Positions 1 through 8,789 are shown, counted from the first letter of the stretch. The stretch is 64,000 nucleotides of DNA from Mycobacterium sp. (GCF_002863225.1 NZ_PKEK01000050.1:124001-188000); one strand, 5' to 3'. The notes: generated by a model from the letters alone, not told the origin. Made by a program: numbers and translations.

Positions 1-380
1 AGCAGAACGCGCTGAGCGACAGTGGTTTTGAAGACACATACGTCACCGACCATCTGGTGCGCTTTACCGCCCAAGTCGAGGCGTTGCGGCAGATCGCGTC
101 GCAGGCGACCGCTGCCGGAGTTCGAGGAGTCAGCCCCGGCCCCGAGGCATCGATGGCGAAATTGCTGACCTCGGAGGTCGACCAGGCCATGGCGAACTTC
201 GGTCTCGATCTGGCCGGCGCTGCGGGCACGTTGGAGCGGGGATCGCCATCCGCTGCGAAAAAAGGGAACGTCGCCCGAAGTTATCTGCTCATGCGGGCTG
301 CCACGTTCGGTGCCGGGACTTCGGAGATTCAGCGAAACGTCATCGCGGAACGATTGCTGGGGCTACCACGTGACCCGTGA
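1..380 (+). CDS. acyl-CoA dehydrogenase, C-terminal part (cut by window edge)
   Basis: Open from the first bases of the window (frame beginning at base 3) with no start in view, so only the C-terminal helical domain of an ACAD is present. The end carries the family signature GTSEIQRN followed by IAERLLGLPR, which packs near the FAD and acyl-CoA site. ACADs introduce the alpha-beta double bond of acyl-CoA thioesters. The next ACAD starts 11 nt before this stop, so the two are translationally coupled and probably form a mixed complex, as known for mycobacterial FadE pairs. The substrate is not readable. Confidence 0.9.
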   Translation, partial: QNALSDSGFEDTYVTDHLVRFTAQVEALRQIASQATAAGVRGVSPGPEASMAKLLTSEVDQAMANFGLDLAGAAGTLERGSPSAAKKGNVARSYLLMRAATFGAGTSEIQRNVIAERLLGLPRDP

Positions 381-1425
381 TCCCGCGCCATCGCTGATCG
401 ACATCGCCGACACCGCAGCCGAACTCGCCGAGCTGCGGAGCACCGCCGATGCCATCCTCAGCCAAATCTGGAGCCCGGAACGCACCCGCGAACTGCTCGA
501 CGGGCCGGGGCCGGCATTCAACGACGGCATCTGGAAGAGGGTCGCGGAGTTGGGTTGGCCCGACGTCCTCGTCGCGGAATCGCAGGGTGGCGGTGGCGGC
601 GGACTGCGCGAGTTGTGCGTACTCGCCGAGGCCGCAGGCGCTGCCGCCTTGCCGCTGCCGTTGCCCGCGACCGCTGCCGCGGGTTGGTGCGAACAGCGTT
701 GCGCCGCAGGCCTCACGTTGATTCTCGACGATGTCGATGCCACGCTGAGCGAGGGTGAGGTCACTGGCGACTGGCCGCTGGTGCCATTCGGCGGCGTCGC
801 CGACCGGCTGCTCGTCCTGGCGCGACGTGACGAGGAGCCCGTCCTCGGTGTTGTGGACACCAACGCGTCGGGGGTTCGGCTCCGTTTCGAGCAGCCACTC
901 GACCGCCAGCCGGCTGCGGGCTTGTCGCTCGAAGCCGTTCCGCTGCAGGCGATCGCCTCCGGCCCGAGCGCGGTCAGCCGTCATCGCGGAGCGGTCGACC
1001 GGGATCGACTGGCCACCGTAGCCGAACTCGTCGGGATCGCCTCCGCAGCCAATGATGCGGCCGTCGAGTACGCGAAGGTGCGGATGACGTTCGGGCGACC
1101 GATCGGGGCGCGCCAGGCCATCAAACACCGCCTGGTGGAACAGCGGTCGGTGATCGAGATCGCGCGGGCGCTGGTGAACCGTGCGGCCGACGCGTACGAG
1201 CTTCAGCATCCCGACGCCGATGCGCTGCTGTCGCTGGCGGTGTTCTGGGCTATCGACTCACTGCGTCGCGTGCCTGAAGGCGCCACCCAGGTTTTCGGTG
1301 GGATCGCCTACACCTGGGAGCATGACGCGCACGTGCACCTCAGACGCGCCGCCACCCGGATCGCGTCACTGGGTTCACGTGCCGAACATCGCGCGGTGGT
1401 CGCGCGCTGGCTGCAGTCCCGCTGA
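370..1425 (+). CDS. acyl-CoA dehydrogenase, partner subunit
   Basis: A 351-aa ACAD with a GTG start chosen because it overlaps the previous ACAD stop by 11 nt; a longer in-frame ATG at 310 would run far into that gene. The N-terminal half is divergent. The C-terminal half has the typical AKVRMTFGRPIGARQAIKH stretch and a late VFGGIAYTWEHDAHVHLRRA segment, which replaces the GGTSEIQR signature and is typical of the second subunit of alpha2beta2 ACADs such as those of cholesterol side-chain degradation. Function as the partner of the upstream ACAD is inferred from adjacency and this motif. Confidence 0.88.
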   Translation: MTRDPAPSLIDIADTAAELAELRSTADAILSQIWSPERTRELLDGPGPAFNDGIWKRVAELGWPDVLVAESQGGGGGGLRELCVLAEAAGAAALPLPLPATAAAGWCEQRCAAGLTLILDDVDATLSEGEVTGDWPLVPFGGVADRLLVLARRDEEPVLGVVDTNASGVRLRFEQPLDRQPAAGLSLEAVPLQAIASGPSAVSRHRGAVDRDRLATVAELVGIASAANDAAVEYAKVRMTFGRPIGARQAIKHRLVEQRSVIEIARALVNRAADAYELQHPDADALLSLAVFWAIDSLRRVPEGATQVFGGIAYTWEHDAHVHLRRAATRIASLGSRAEHRAVVARWLQSR

Positions 1426-1442
1426 TCGAGGCCGATCAGCGG
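1419..1442. terminator. bidirectional stem-loop between convergent genes
   Basis: A perfect 10-bp inverted repeat, CCGCTGATCG and CGATCAGCGG, separated by the 4-nt loop AGGC. It covers the stop codons of both the ACAD ending at 1425 and the convergent P450 ending at 1436, so one hairpin could terminate both transcripts. There is no U tract, which is common for mycobacterial terminators. Confidence 0.6.
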
Positions 1443-2650
1443 TAGTCGAGCACCACGGGCAGCCGGTCGTAGGTGTGCACCAGCGCCGACGGCCTCAGCA
1501 CGCCCTCGCCGGTGACGCGCAATCCCTTGGCGCGCTTGATCACTTCGTCGAGTACGACGCGTGCCTCACGCCGAGCCAGGGCGGCGCCCATGCAGAAGTG
1601 TTCCCCCACACCGAATCCCAGGTGACCGGCCGCATCAGGCCGGTGCACGTCGAACTGCTCGGCGGTCGGCCCCCAATGCTCGGCGTCGCGATTGGCGGAG
1701 GCATAGGCCAGCAGCACCCCGTCACCGTCGCGAATCGTGGCGCCGCGGATCTCGACGTCCCGGGCGGCTTGACGCGCCATGCTCATGACCGGTGTCCACC
1801 AGCGCATGACTTCCTCGACGGCGTTGTTGCCCACCTCGGGGTCGGCGAAGGCCTGCTCGGCCTGCTCGGGGTGCATGTCGAAACATGCTGCGATTCCGGC
1901 GATCAGGCTCTGTGTCGTCTCGCTGCCGGCAGCCAGGAGGGTGAGCGCATAGGTCATCACCTGGATCTCGTTGAACGGTTCCCCGTCGATGCGGACCTGG
2001 GACAGCATCGACAGCAGGTCATCGGTCGGAGCCTGAGCCCGCTCTGCGACCAGCGCCATCAGGTAGGGCGCCACCTCGCCGAAAATCGTCTCCATGTCGC
2101 CGTCGTCGGCGACACCGCTGCCGACTTTCGCGATCGTGGTCGCCCAGCCCGCCACCTTGGTCCAGTCCGCCTCAGGCACCCCCAACAGATGCGCGAAGAC
2201 GTAGACGGGGAACGGCTCGGCAACGCGCTCGATCCAGTCGAACTCGCCGTCGGGCAAGTCGTCGAAGATCGAAGCGATCACCTCCCGAACGCGAGCCTCG
2301 ATCTTGGCGACCGCCGCCGGGGTGAATCGCACCCCGAGCGCCTTACGGTGTGCGCGGTGCTCGGGCGGGTCCATGAAAAGAATGCCCCGGCCCCCGTAAC
2401 CCTGCGGATCACGACCCTCACGATGGGCTATGAGGTCCATCATGATCGCGATGCGTTCGGACTTGAACCTTTCCGGGCGTGCCGAGATCGCCTTGACATC
2501 GTCGTATTTCGTGATCACCCAGAATTGGCCCTGCTCGTACCAGTGCACCGGATCCTTCTCCCGGAGCTCGCGGAACGTTACGTTGGGGTCGCCCAGGTAG
2601 AACGAGGCGTCGTCGAAGCGAGCGTCGGACAGCGTCGTGGTAATCGCCAT
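1436..2650 (-). CDS. cytochrome P450
   Basis: A 404-aa class I bacterial P450. Visible motifs are the I-helix oxygen-activation segment AGSETTQ (about residue 240), the K-helix ExxR in EEVMRW (about 280) and the heme-binding loop FGVGEHFCMG with the cysteine ligand near residue 353. It would hydroxylate a hydrophobic substrate using electrons from ferredoxin. The start MAITTT at 2650 is preferred over an upstream in-frame start because a TATTGT -10 box lies 8 nt before it, giving a leaderless mRNA. It is convergent with the ACADs and divergent from the CaiB-type gene at 2789. The subfamily was not assigned. Confidence 0.93.
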   Translation of the reverse strand: MAITTTLSDARFDDASFYLGDPNVTFRELREKDPVHWYEQGQFWVITKYDDVKAISARPERFKSERIAIMMDLIAHREGRDPQGYGGRGILFMDPPEHRAHRKALGVRFTPAAVAKIEARVREVIASIFDDLPDGEFDWIERVAEPFPVYVFAHLLGVPEADWTKVAGWATTIAKVGSGVADDGDMETIFGEVAPYLMALVAERAQAPTDDLLSMLSQVRIDGEPFNEIQVMTYALTLLAAGSETTQSLIAGIAACFDMHPEQAEQAFADPEVGNNAVEEVMRWWTPVMSMARQAARDVEIRGATIRDGDGVLLAYASANRDAEHWGPTAEQFDVHRPDAAGHLGFGVGEHFCMGAALARREARVVLDEVIKRAKGLRVTGEGVLRPSALVHTYDRLPVVLDYR

Positions 2651-2655
2651 GGTCT

Positions 2656-2668
2656 GAACAATAGAACA
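2656..2668 (-). promoter_or_regulatory. TGTTCTATTGTTC motif with embedded -10 box
   Basis: On the minus strand this reads TGTTCTATTGTTC. TATTGT fits the mycobacterial TAnnnT -10 and lies 8 nt before the P450 ATG. The same 13-mer or a close variant recurs upstream of at least seven other genes in this window. Confidence 0.55.
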
Positions 2669-2731
2669 GACTGTGTGGAAGTGTGAAGCCGACCACTTTT
2701 CTCGGTGAATGGACATCAATCGAACGAATGT

Positions 2732-2744
2732 TGTTCAATTGTTC
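2732..2744 (+). promoter_or_regulatory. TGTTCAATTGTTC motif
   Basis: A copy of the recurrent TGTTCWATTGTTC element, in the divergent intergenic region 44 nt before the GTG start at 2789. It differs from the copy at 2656-2668 only at the W position. Confidence 0.5.
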
Positions 2745-2788
2745 CGTTCGGCAGCCGGCTGCCGCATCAACGCAGGAGCGAACGAAGG

Positions 2789-4870
2789 GTGACCGACGCC
2801 GTGACTCCCTCGGGGTTCCTTTCAGGCGTTCGCGTTCTGCAAACCGGGGACGGCCTCGCAGGATCGGCCGCCGCGGCGTTGCTCGCGTTGCTCGGCGCAG
2901 ACGTCGGCCTCACAGCGAGCACCGGACAGCGCCGCGCGGGCCCCGTCATCGACACCCGTGGGGGCCCGGCCGCCGCTGTCGAACTGGTCCTGGACCACGA
3001 CAAGCACTTGCTGGAAAGAGGCAGCCGACCGAACCTCGGGGACTACGACATCGTCATCGCCGACGGCTCCACGCACGAACCGGTCACCGGCGTCGTCCTC
3101 GTCATGATCTCCGCATTCGGCGCCGACGGCCCGAACAGCAACCGTTCCGGGGGCGAAATCGTTGCCCAAGCCAGCGGTGGTCTGCTGGCCACGATCGAAG
3201 ACTCCGACGGAGTGCCGGTCCCGGCACCGGGCTACGTCGCGTCCAAGGCGGTGGGGGCGGCTGCGGCGCTGGCCGCCCTGCATGGACTGGACCGACGCAA
3301 CCGCGGGGACGGCGAACCCGTCGTCGTCGATGTATCAGCCCAAGAGGCGGTGTTGTTCACCGCAGCGCTGCCGGAGTGCGCGCACGCGCTGTACCGGTGT
3401 CCCGGCCGCGCCGGCAGCGGCCGTTACCTAGCGCCATCGGGCTTGTTCGCCTGTCGCGACGGCCTCGTCCGGATCACGGCCGTCGAGAACCATCAGTGGC
3501 AGGGATTGCGCGCGGCCCTCGGCGATCCTGCCTGGGCCGCGGGCCTGGACGAACGCTCGGCCCGCATCGAGCATGCGGACTTGATCAACAGACGCGTCAC
3601 CGAGTGGAGCGCCAACCACCTCAAGGCGCATTGTGCGGCCCTACTTCAGGTCAACGGCGTGCCCTCCACCCCGGTGAATCACCCAGCAGAACTACTGCAG
3701 TCGCCCCAATTCGCGCATCGCAACTCGCTGAAGCCGGTGCGCCTCGGGGACCGGGACGCGACCGCGCTAGGTGCACCTTGGTCGGTCAAGCCGGGCGCCG
3801 ACAGCGGGCGGTCGCAGCCCGGGCTGGCCGGCCTCCGGATCACCGAGCTCACCCACGTGCTTGCCGGCCCCATCGTCGGAGCGTTGCTCGGCGCGATGGG
3901 GGCGAGCGTCACCCGGATCGAGGATCCCGCACGGCTGGACATCTACCGCCGCAGCGGGCCGTTCGCCGACGGGGTGGCCGGCACAGAGCGGGGCGCGTAC
4001 TTCGCCGTCGCCAACCACTCCAAACGCAGCGTGTTACTCGACCCGACGCATCAGACAGAGCAGGTCGCGGCGATCCTTGCCGAATCAGACGTCATGATCG
4101 AGAACGTCGGGTCATCGCGATTGCAGCGTTTCGCCGTCGTCCCCTCCGAGCTGGCCGACGCAGGCAAACTGACCCTGCGGGTTTCCGGCTTCGGTTCTGA
4201 CGGCCCGCTTGCCGGATACCGCGTATACGCCAACAACGTTCAGTCCTACGGCGGTCTCGCCGGGCTCAGCACGGCGGCCGATGGATCACCCGCCCGGCTC
4301 GGGACTGTGCTGGCGGATCCGCTGTCCTCGGTCGTCGGCGCGGTAGTCATCGCCGCATGGGCGGTCGGTCCGAGTCGGTCGAACGGCGCAGTGGTCGACC
4401 TGTCGATGGCCGAGGTCGTAGCGTCGACGGTGTCGGAATTCCTTTCGGCCGCATCCACCGGTGACGGCCGAACCGAGCAGCTGGTGCAGCGTGTCGTGCA
4501 CCGGGCCACCGACGACCGGTGGGTCGCTGTTGAACTGCGCGGAGACCAATGCGAGCCGGATCGCGCCGAGTTCGTCGCCAAGCTGGTCGCCATCAACAGG
4601 GCTGACGACGCCGCGTACAAGTTGCAGGGCGCCGGGATCGAGGCAGCCAGGGTGCGCCGCGCCGACGAACTGATCACCGATTCGCATCTGGCCGCACGAG
4701 GATTCTTCCCTGAAATCACCCACCCGGACCCCGATCTCGGCACCGGACGACTCGTCGGACTGCCGTGGAGGTTCGCCGGCGAAGGACCGATCCCGCTCGC
4801 GCCGCCGCCCGCACTCGGCAGTTCACCGGCCCCCTACCCGAGGACAGACAATGTCGACATCGCCACCTGA
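2789..4870 (+). CDS. double-domain CaiB/BaiF family III CoA-transferase
   Basis: A 693-aa protein with two consecutive class III CoA-transferase domains; single-domain members are about 400 aa. The first begins FLSGVRVLQTGDGLAGSAAA (residues about 10-350) and the second LAGLRITELTHVLAGPIVGA (about 350-680). In the first domain the position of the family catalytic aspartate, normally in a GDs-type motif before the AAL..R segment, reads GYVASKAVGA and lacks Asp. The second keeps it (LADPLSSVVGA). The N-domain is therefore probably structural and the C-domain catalytic. The GTG at 2789 is preceded by AGGAG at about 2774. It overlaps the next gene by 20 nt. Confidence 0.85.
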   Translation: MTDAVTPSGFLSGVRVLQTGDGLAGSAAAALLALLGADVGLTASTGQRRAGPVIDTRGGPAAAVELVLDHDKHLLERGSRPNLGDYDIVIADGSTHEPVTGVVLVMISAFGADGPNSNRSGGEIVAQASGGLLATIEDSDGVPVPAPGYVASKAVGAAAALAALHGLDRRNRGDGEPVVVDVSAQEAVLFTAALPECAHALYRCPGRAGSGRYLAPSGLFACRDGLVRITAVENHQWQGLRAALGDPAWAAGLDERSARIEHADLINRRVTEWSANHLKAHCAALLQVNGVPSTPVNHPAELLQSPQFAHRNSLKPVRLGDRDATALGAPWSVKPGADSGRSQPGLAGLRITELTHVLAGPIVGALLGAMGASVTRIEDPARLDIYRRSGPFADGVAGTERGAYFAVANHSKRSVLLDPTHQTEQVAAILAESDVMIENVGSSRLQRFAVVPSELADAGKLTLRVSGFGSDGPLAGYRVYANNVQSYGGLAGLSTAADGSPARLGTVLADPLSSVVGAVVIAAWAVGPSRSNGAVVDLSMAEVVASTVSEFLSAASTGDGRTEQLVQRVVHRATDDRWVAVELRGDQCEPDRAEFVAKLVAINRADDAAYKLQGAGIEAARVRRADELITDSHLAARGFFPEITHPDPDLGTGRLVGLPWRFAGEGPIPLAPPPALGSSPAPYPRTDNVDIAT

Positions 4871-5093
4871 CCGGACAGCAACGGTGTGGGCCTCGACCTT
4901 CATCCCGTCGAAGTCACCCTTCTCGGAGTACGGCACCGACGGTTACAGCGTGGCCTGGGTCGACACCGAGGACGCGGGGCGCGTGCAGGTGCTCGTCGAC
5001 GGCATCCGTCCCACCCCGGGAACGGTCGGCCGGTTGGTCGTCCGAATCGTCGACGACCAGGAAATCGAGATGTTCTCGGCGGCGGCATTGTGA
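4851..5093 (+). CDS. small OB-fold (DUF35 C-terminal-like) protein
   Basis: An 80-aa protein overlapping the upstream CoA-transferase by 20 nt and the downstream thiolase-like gene by 4 nt. The central stretch PFSEYGTDGYSVAWVDTEDA resembles the OB-fold part of DUF35 proteins that pair with Ltp-type thiolase folds. It contains no cysteine, so the usual N-terminal zinc ribbon is absent. It is probably the small partner of the next gene, helping to shape or present the acyl-CoA site. Assignment rests on weak similarity plus context. Confidence 0.65.
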   Translation: MSTSPPDRTATVWASTFIPSKSPFSEYGTDGYSVAWVDTEDAGRVQVLVDGIRPTPGTVGRLVVRIVDDQEIEMFSAAAL

Positions 5094-6208
5094 CGGGTAC
5101 CTACATCGCCGGGGTCGGGCTCACTGAATTCGGCAGACACGGTGACGTGCCACTGGCTGACCTTGGCGTGTCGGCAGCTCGAAAAGCGTTGGCGGACGCC
5201 GGTATCGGTTACGAAGACGTCGAAGAGGTCTTCACCGCTTCGGCATTGGCGCCACCGCAGACCGGTATGCGGGCCGCGCTCACGCTGGGCCGAACCGGGA
5301 TTCCCGTGACCGCGACCGAGAGCGCCTCCGCCGGTGGGTTGGTCGCACTGCGGCACGCGGTGTGGGCGGTGGCATCCGGCCGGTGCCGAGTGGCCCTGGC
5401 GATCGGTTACGAGAAGACGACCGCGCTGGAACCGGGCGGCGTCGTGCCGGCGGCGGTCGGGTTCTGGGACCGCTTCCCGCCGCAGACGCATTACGCGATC
5501 GAGGCGGCTCGGTGGCTCCACGAAACCGGTTGCGGCGCCGAGGTGATCGCGTCGGTGGCCGCGAAATCCCACAACCAGGCCCGGTTGAATCACCTGGCGG
5601 CCAGGCGCAGCGCTGACCCGGTGACCGTCGACGACATCCTCGGCGCCCGTACGGTAGCGGAACCGTTGACCAAGATGATGTGCCACGCGTCGGTCGACGG
5701 CGGCGCAGCCGTGGTCGTGACCGCGGATCGCCGCGACCGATCGGTGTCGGTGCGGTCGATCGAGCAGACCAGTTGGCCGACCGATCCGGGATGGCCGCTC
5801 ATCGGACCTGTCGTCGGCCCACCGAGCCAGTTGACGCTCACCGCGCAGCGCGCGTACTCCGCCGCGGGTGTCGGTCCGTCCGATGTCGATGTGGTGTCGT
5901 TGCACGACATGTGTGCCAGCGAGGAGATCACTGCTCTGATCGCGATGGGGCTGGCCGACTCGGTGAGCCTGGTGGCGCTGGTGGAGTCCGGCGGGCTAGC
6001 GAGTGACGGCGCCCTGCCGACGAACACCGACGGCGGGTGCATCGCTCGCGGGCACCCGATCGGCGCAACCGGACTGGCGCAAGCCGCGGAGATCGTGCAT
6101 CAGCTCCGCGGGGAGGCCGGTGCCCGGCAGGTGCGCAATCCGCGAACCGGGCTGGTGCAAGCCGTCGGGGGCGGCGGATCGTGCGCCGCCGCCGTACTCA
6201 CGGTCTGA
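5090..6208 (+). CDS. thiolase-like (SCP-x/Ltp type) protein lacking the nucleophilic Cys
   Basis: A 372-aa thiolase-superfamily protein; GTG start in a GTGA overlap with the OB-fold gene. The C-terminal GHPIGATG motif is intact. Where SCP-x thiolases have NNCSTGSTAL this protein reads TESASAGGLVAL, so the acyl-accepting cysteine is serine. Loss of this Cys is characteristic of Ltp2-type steroid side-chain aldolases, which work with a DUF35 partner, so a retro-aldolase role with the 80-aa upstream protein is more plausible than thiolysis. Degradative thiolase-like fold is certain; the reaction is inferred. Confidence 0.85.
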   Translation: MTGTYIAGVGLTEFGRHGDVPLADLGVSAARKALADAGIGYEDVEEVFTASALAPPQTGMRAALTLGRTGIPVTATESASAGGLVALRHAVWAVASGRCRVALAIGYEKTTALEPGGVVPAAVGFWDRFPPQTHYAIEAARWLHETGCGAEVIASVAAKSHNQARLNHLAARRSADPVTVDDILGARTVAEPLTKMMCHASVDGGAAVVVTADRRDRSVSVRSIEQTSWPTDPGWPLIGPVVGPPSQLTLTAQRAYSAAGVGPSDVDVVSLHDMCASEEITALIAMGLADSVSLVALVESGGLASDGALPTNTDGGCIARGHPIGATGLAQAAEIVHQLRGEAGARQVRNPRTGLVQAVGGGGSCAAAVLTV

Positions 6209-7429
6209 TCACGCGATCGCGCCGCTGTCTTTGAGCGCCGCGATGCGGTCCCAGTCCCCGCCGAGTTCGAGAATGAGTTCCTCGGTGTGAGCGGCAAATT
6301 CGGGCATGGGAGCCAGGGTCAGCGGTGTCTCGTCGTACAGCACCGGGCTGGCCACCAGGTCGAAGCCCTGCCCGTCGTGTCTTACCTCGACGATGTTTCC
6401 GTTTGCGCGCACCTGCGGGTCGGCTGCCACTTCGGCCGTGTTCTGTACGGGCGCCCACTGGCCGTCGAAGCCGTCGAGTGCCGAACGCCAATGTTCCAGT
6501 GGCTGCGCGCCGATCGCGGCACGCAGCACCTCGATTGCCGCGGGCGCGTTGGTGGCGAGCAACTCATGGCTGGCGAACCGTTGGTCGGCAGCCAATTCCG
6601 CGACCCCGACCCGGCGACAGAACTCCCCGAAGTACCGGAATCCCTGCAGCATCGAGAGTCCGAGGAACCGACCGTCGCCGGTTCGGTAGAACCCGACCAG
6701 CGGGTTGTTCGGCGTGACGTTCGCCCCGGCGGGATTGGTCTGCCAGGGCTCGCCACTCACGAGTGCGGCGTTGACCGCCACTCCGGACGCCCAAACCCCT
6801 ACGCCGAGCAGCGAAATGTCCACGACTCGAGCATGACCCGTACGCTCCCGCTCGAAAAGCGCCGCAGCGATCCCGCCGGCGATCGTCATTCCCCCGATCG
6901 AGTCGCCGTAGGCCGGCCCGGGTTGCGGAACGACACCGTCGACGTCGCAGGGCGTCGATCCCAGCGCTCCGGCCGCGCGGCTCCAGAATCCCGTCATGTC
7001 GTATCCCCCGGTGCCCGCATCGGGACCGAGGGGCCCGTAAGCACTTCCGCGCGCGTAGACGATCCCGGAGTTGACCGCCCGGATGTCGTCGACGTCGATG
7101 CGCAATTTTTTTCGGGCGTCGGGCAGAAAGTTGGTCAGAAACACGTCGCTGGACTTCGCGATGTCCATCAGTAGCTCGTGACCGTCGGGCGTCGACATAT
7201 CCAGTGCCACCGAGCGTTTCCCACGGTTGGCGTGCTCCATCACCGGGTTGCGGTCACCCTCGATCTTGATGTGTCCGAGCTGGCGCAACCCGCGCTGCGA
7301 ATCGCCGGTCTGCGGGTGCTCGATCTTGATGACGTCGGCCCCCCAATCCGCGAGCACCGCACCCGCTGCGGGCACGAACGTCCACTGGGCCACCTCGAGA
7401 ACTCGCACACCGGACATGGGTCCGCCCAT
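6209..7429 (-). CDS. CaiB/BaiF family CoA-transferase
   Basis: A 406-aa class III CoA-transferase that would move CoA between carboxylic acids. It opens with SGVRVLEVAQWTFVPAAGAV and DWGADVIKIEHPQTGD, the family N-terminal signature, and has the catalytic-Asp region AYGDSIGGMT and the later VVDISLL. The ATG at 7429 is chosen because GAGGGAG lies just upstream; an in-frame ATG 12 nt later is also possible. Its stop directly abuts the convergent thiolase-like gene. It is divergent from another CaiB/BaiF gene at 7561, and the 131-bp region between holds a shared TGTTCTATTGTTC element. Confidence 0.9.
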   Translation of the reverse strand: MGGPMSGVRVLEVAQWTFVPAAGAVLADWGADVIKIEHPQTGDSQRGLRQLGHIKIEGDRNPVMEHANRGKRSVALDMSTPDGHELLMDIAKSSDVFLTNFLPDARKKLRIDVDDIRAVNSGIVYARGSAYGPLGPDAGTGGYDMTGFWSRAAGALGSTPCDVDGVVPQPGPAYGDSIGGMTIAGGIAAALFERERTGHARVVDISLLGVGVWASGVAVNAALVSGEPWQTNPAGANVTPNNPLVGFYRTGDGRFLGLSMLQGFRYFGEFCRRVGVAELAADQRFASHELLATNAPAAIEVLRAAIGAQPLEHWRSALDGFDGQWAPVQNTAEVAADPQVRANGNIVEVRHDGQGFDLVASPVLYDETPLTLAPMPEFAAHTEELILELGGDWDRIAALKDSGAIA

Positions 7430-7516
7430 CGGCTCCCTCTTCCTTTCTCGCAAAGCGCGCCGCAGACCGGATCTCGTCAGTGGGTCCGTGATCGGCCGTC
7501 AGCTTTCGTGACGTGT

Positions 7517-7529
7517 GAACAATAGAACA
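7517..7529 (-). promoter_or_regulatory. TGTTCTATTGTTC motif between divergent CoA-transferases
   Basis: An exact copy (minus strand) of the element at 2656-2668, in the divergent region between the genes starting at 7429 and 7561. The embedded TATTGT could serve as -10 for the minus gene. Confidence 0.5.
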
Positions 7530-7547
7530 AAGAATGTCTATTTGCGA

Positions 7548-7553
7548 TATGGT
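7548..7553 (+). promoter_or_regulatory. -10 box for leaderless CoA-transferase mRNA
   Basis: TATGGT fits TAnnnT and ends 7 nt before the GTG at 7561. This supports that GTG as start rather than the upstream in-frame ATGs at 7534 and 7549, which would add residues not typical of the family. Confidence 0.45.
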
Positions 7554-7560
7554 TACGGCC

Positions 7561-8784
7561 GTGGCAGACGCGTTATCCCACCTTCGGGTGTGCGACCTCA
7601 GTGGGCAACTGGCGGGCGCGGGCGCAACAAAGATTCTGGCTGCCTTCGGCGCCGAGGTCATCCGGGTCGAGGATCCAGCAACCAAAGGGCTGTGGGATGC
7701 CTTGCGAGGGGTCGGCCCCTACGTCGACGAACGCCGGGGCGTGAACCTGGGGGTCGGGTTCAACAACCACAACGTCGGCAAACGCGGTGTGACCATCAAC
7801 TTTCGCACCGACGAGGGCCGCCGATTGCTGTGCGAATTGATCGCTGTCAGCGACGTTGTCTGCGAAAACTTTGCCGCAGGCGTTCTGGAGAACCGCGGCT
7901 TCGGCTACGAGGAACTACGGCGGATCAAGCCCGACATCATCTACGTGTCCAACTGTGGATTCGGGCACAGCGGACCATACCGCGACTTCAAAACATGGGG
8001 TCCGATCGTGCAGGCCGTCAGCGGGCTCACGTTCACCTCGGGTCTTCCCGACGCCGAACCCGCGGGGTGGGGATATTCCTATATGGACCACGCCTCGGCG
8101 TTCTACATGACGGTGGCGATCATGGCCGCACTGCATCATCGTGAGCGTACGGGCGAGGGGCAGCACGTCGATCTGGCGACGGTGCCGGCCGGGATCGCGC
8201 TGCTGCCAACCGAAGTGCTGGACTGGACGGTCAACGGACGCCGCACCGCCGCCGGCGGCAACCGGGCGGACTTCGGCGAGTACGCACCGCACGGGATCTA
8301 TCCCTGCAGAGGTGAGGATCGATGGATCGCCATCGCTTGTCGCGACGATCGCGAGATGGCGCTGCTCGCCAAGGTCCTCGACGAGCCGGCGCTCGCATCG
8401 GACCGTTTCGCCACGCTGATCCAGCGACTGACCGCGGTCGATGAGTTGGACGGCCTCATCGGCGCGGCCACCGCGACGCGCGAAGCACATTCGCTCGCTG
8501 ACGATCTGGTCGGCGAGGGCGTGCCCGCCAGCGTGGTCAAGAGCCCGCAGGAACGCATCGACGGCGACCCCGATCTCGCCGAGTTCGGACTTTTCCCCAC
8601 GGTGACGCACGCGGAGATCGGGTCGGTACGGGTCGAGGGAATCCCGTTGAGATTTTCCGCAACGCCCTGGCGGATCGACGAGGCCGCGCCGACGCTCGGC
8701 CAGCACAACCGTGCGGTCCTCGGGGAGCTACTGGGCCACGGTGACGAGGAGCTCGCGGAATGGGCTGAGCGAGGTGTGATCTGA
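7561..8784 (+). CDS. CaiB/BaiF family CoA-transferase
   Basis: A 407-aa class III CoA-transferase. From the chosen GTG the protein opens with ALSHLRVCDLSGQLAGAGAT and AFGAEVIRVEDP, aligning with the family N-terminus. The catalytic Asp candidate is in SYMDHASAFY, followed by HHRERTGEGQHVDLA. It is followed at once by a second, more divergent CaiB/BaiF gene, and such pairs may form heterodimers, since the active enzymes are interlocked dimers. Substrate unknown; the neighbours suggest activation of P450 or SDR products. Confidence 0.9.
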   Translation: MADALSHLRVCDLSGQLAGAGATKILAAFGAEVIRVEDPATKGLWDALRGVGPYVDERRGVNLGVGFNNHNVGKRGVTINFRTDEGRRLLCELIAVSDVVCENFAAGVLENRGFGYEELRRIKPDIIYVSNCGFGHSGPYRDFKTWGPIVQAVSGLTFTSGLPDAEPAGWGYSYMDHASAFYMTVAIMAALHHRERTGEGQHVDLATVPAGIALLPTEVLDWTVNGRRTAAGGNRADFGEYAPHGIYPCRGEDRWIAIACRDDREMALLAKVLDEPALASDRFATLIQRLTAVDELDGLIGAATATREAHSLADDLVGEGVPASVVKSPQERIDGDPDLAEFGLFPTVTHAEIGSVRVEGIPLRFSATPWRIDEAAPTLGQHNRAVLGELLGHGDEELAEWAERGVI

Positions 8785-8789
8785 GCGCA

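Noticed and set aside
1181..2686. 501-codon open frame on the plus strand
   Set aside because: Antisense to the P450 at 1436-2650, whose heme and I-helix motifs are unambiguous.
6204..6211. TGATCA at the junction of convergent thiolase-like and CoA-transferase genes
   Set aside because: Simple abutment of two stop codons; no stem beyond it.
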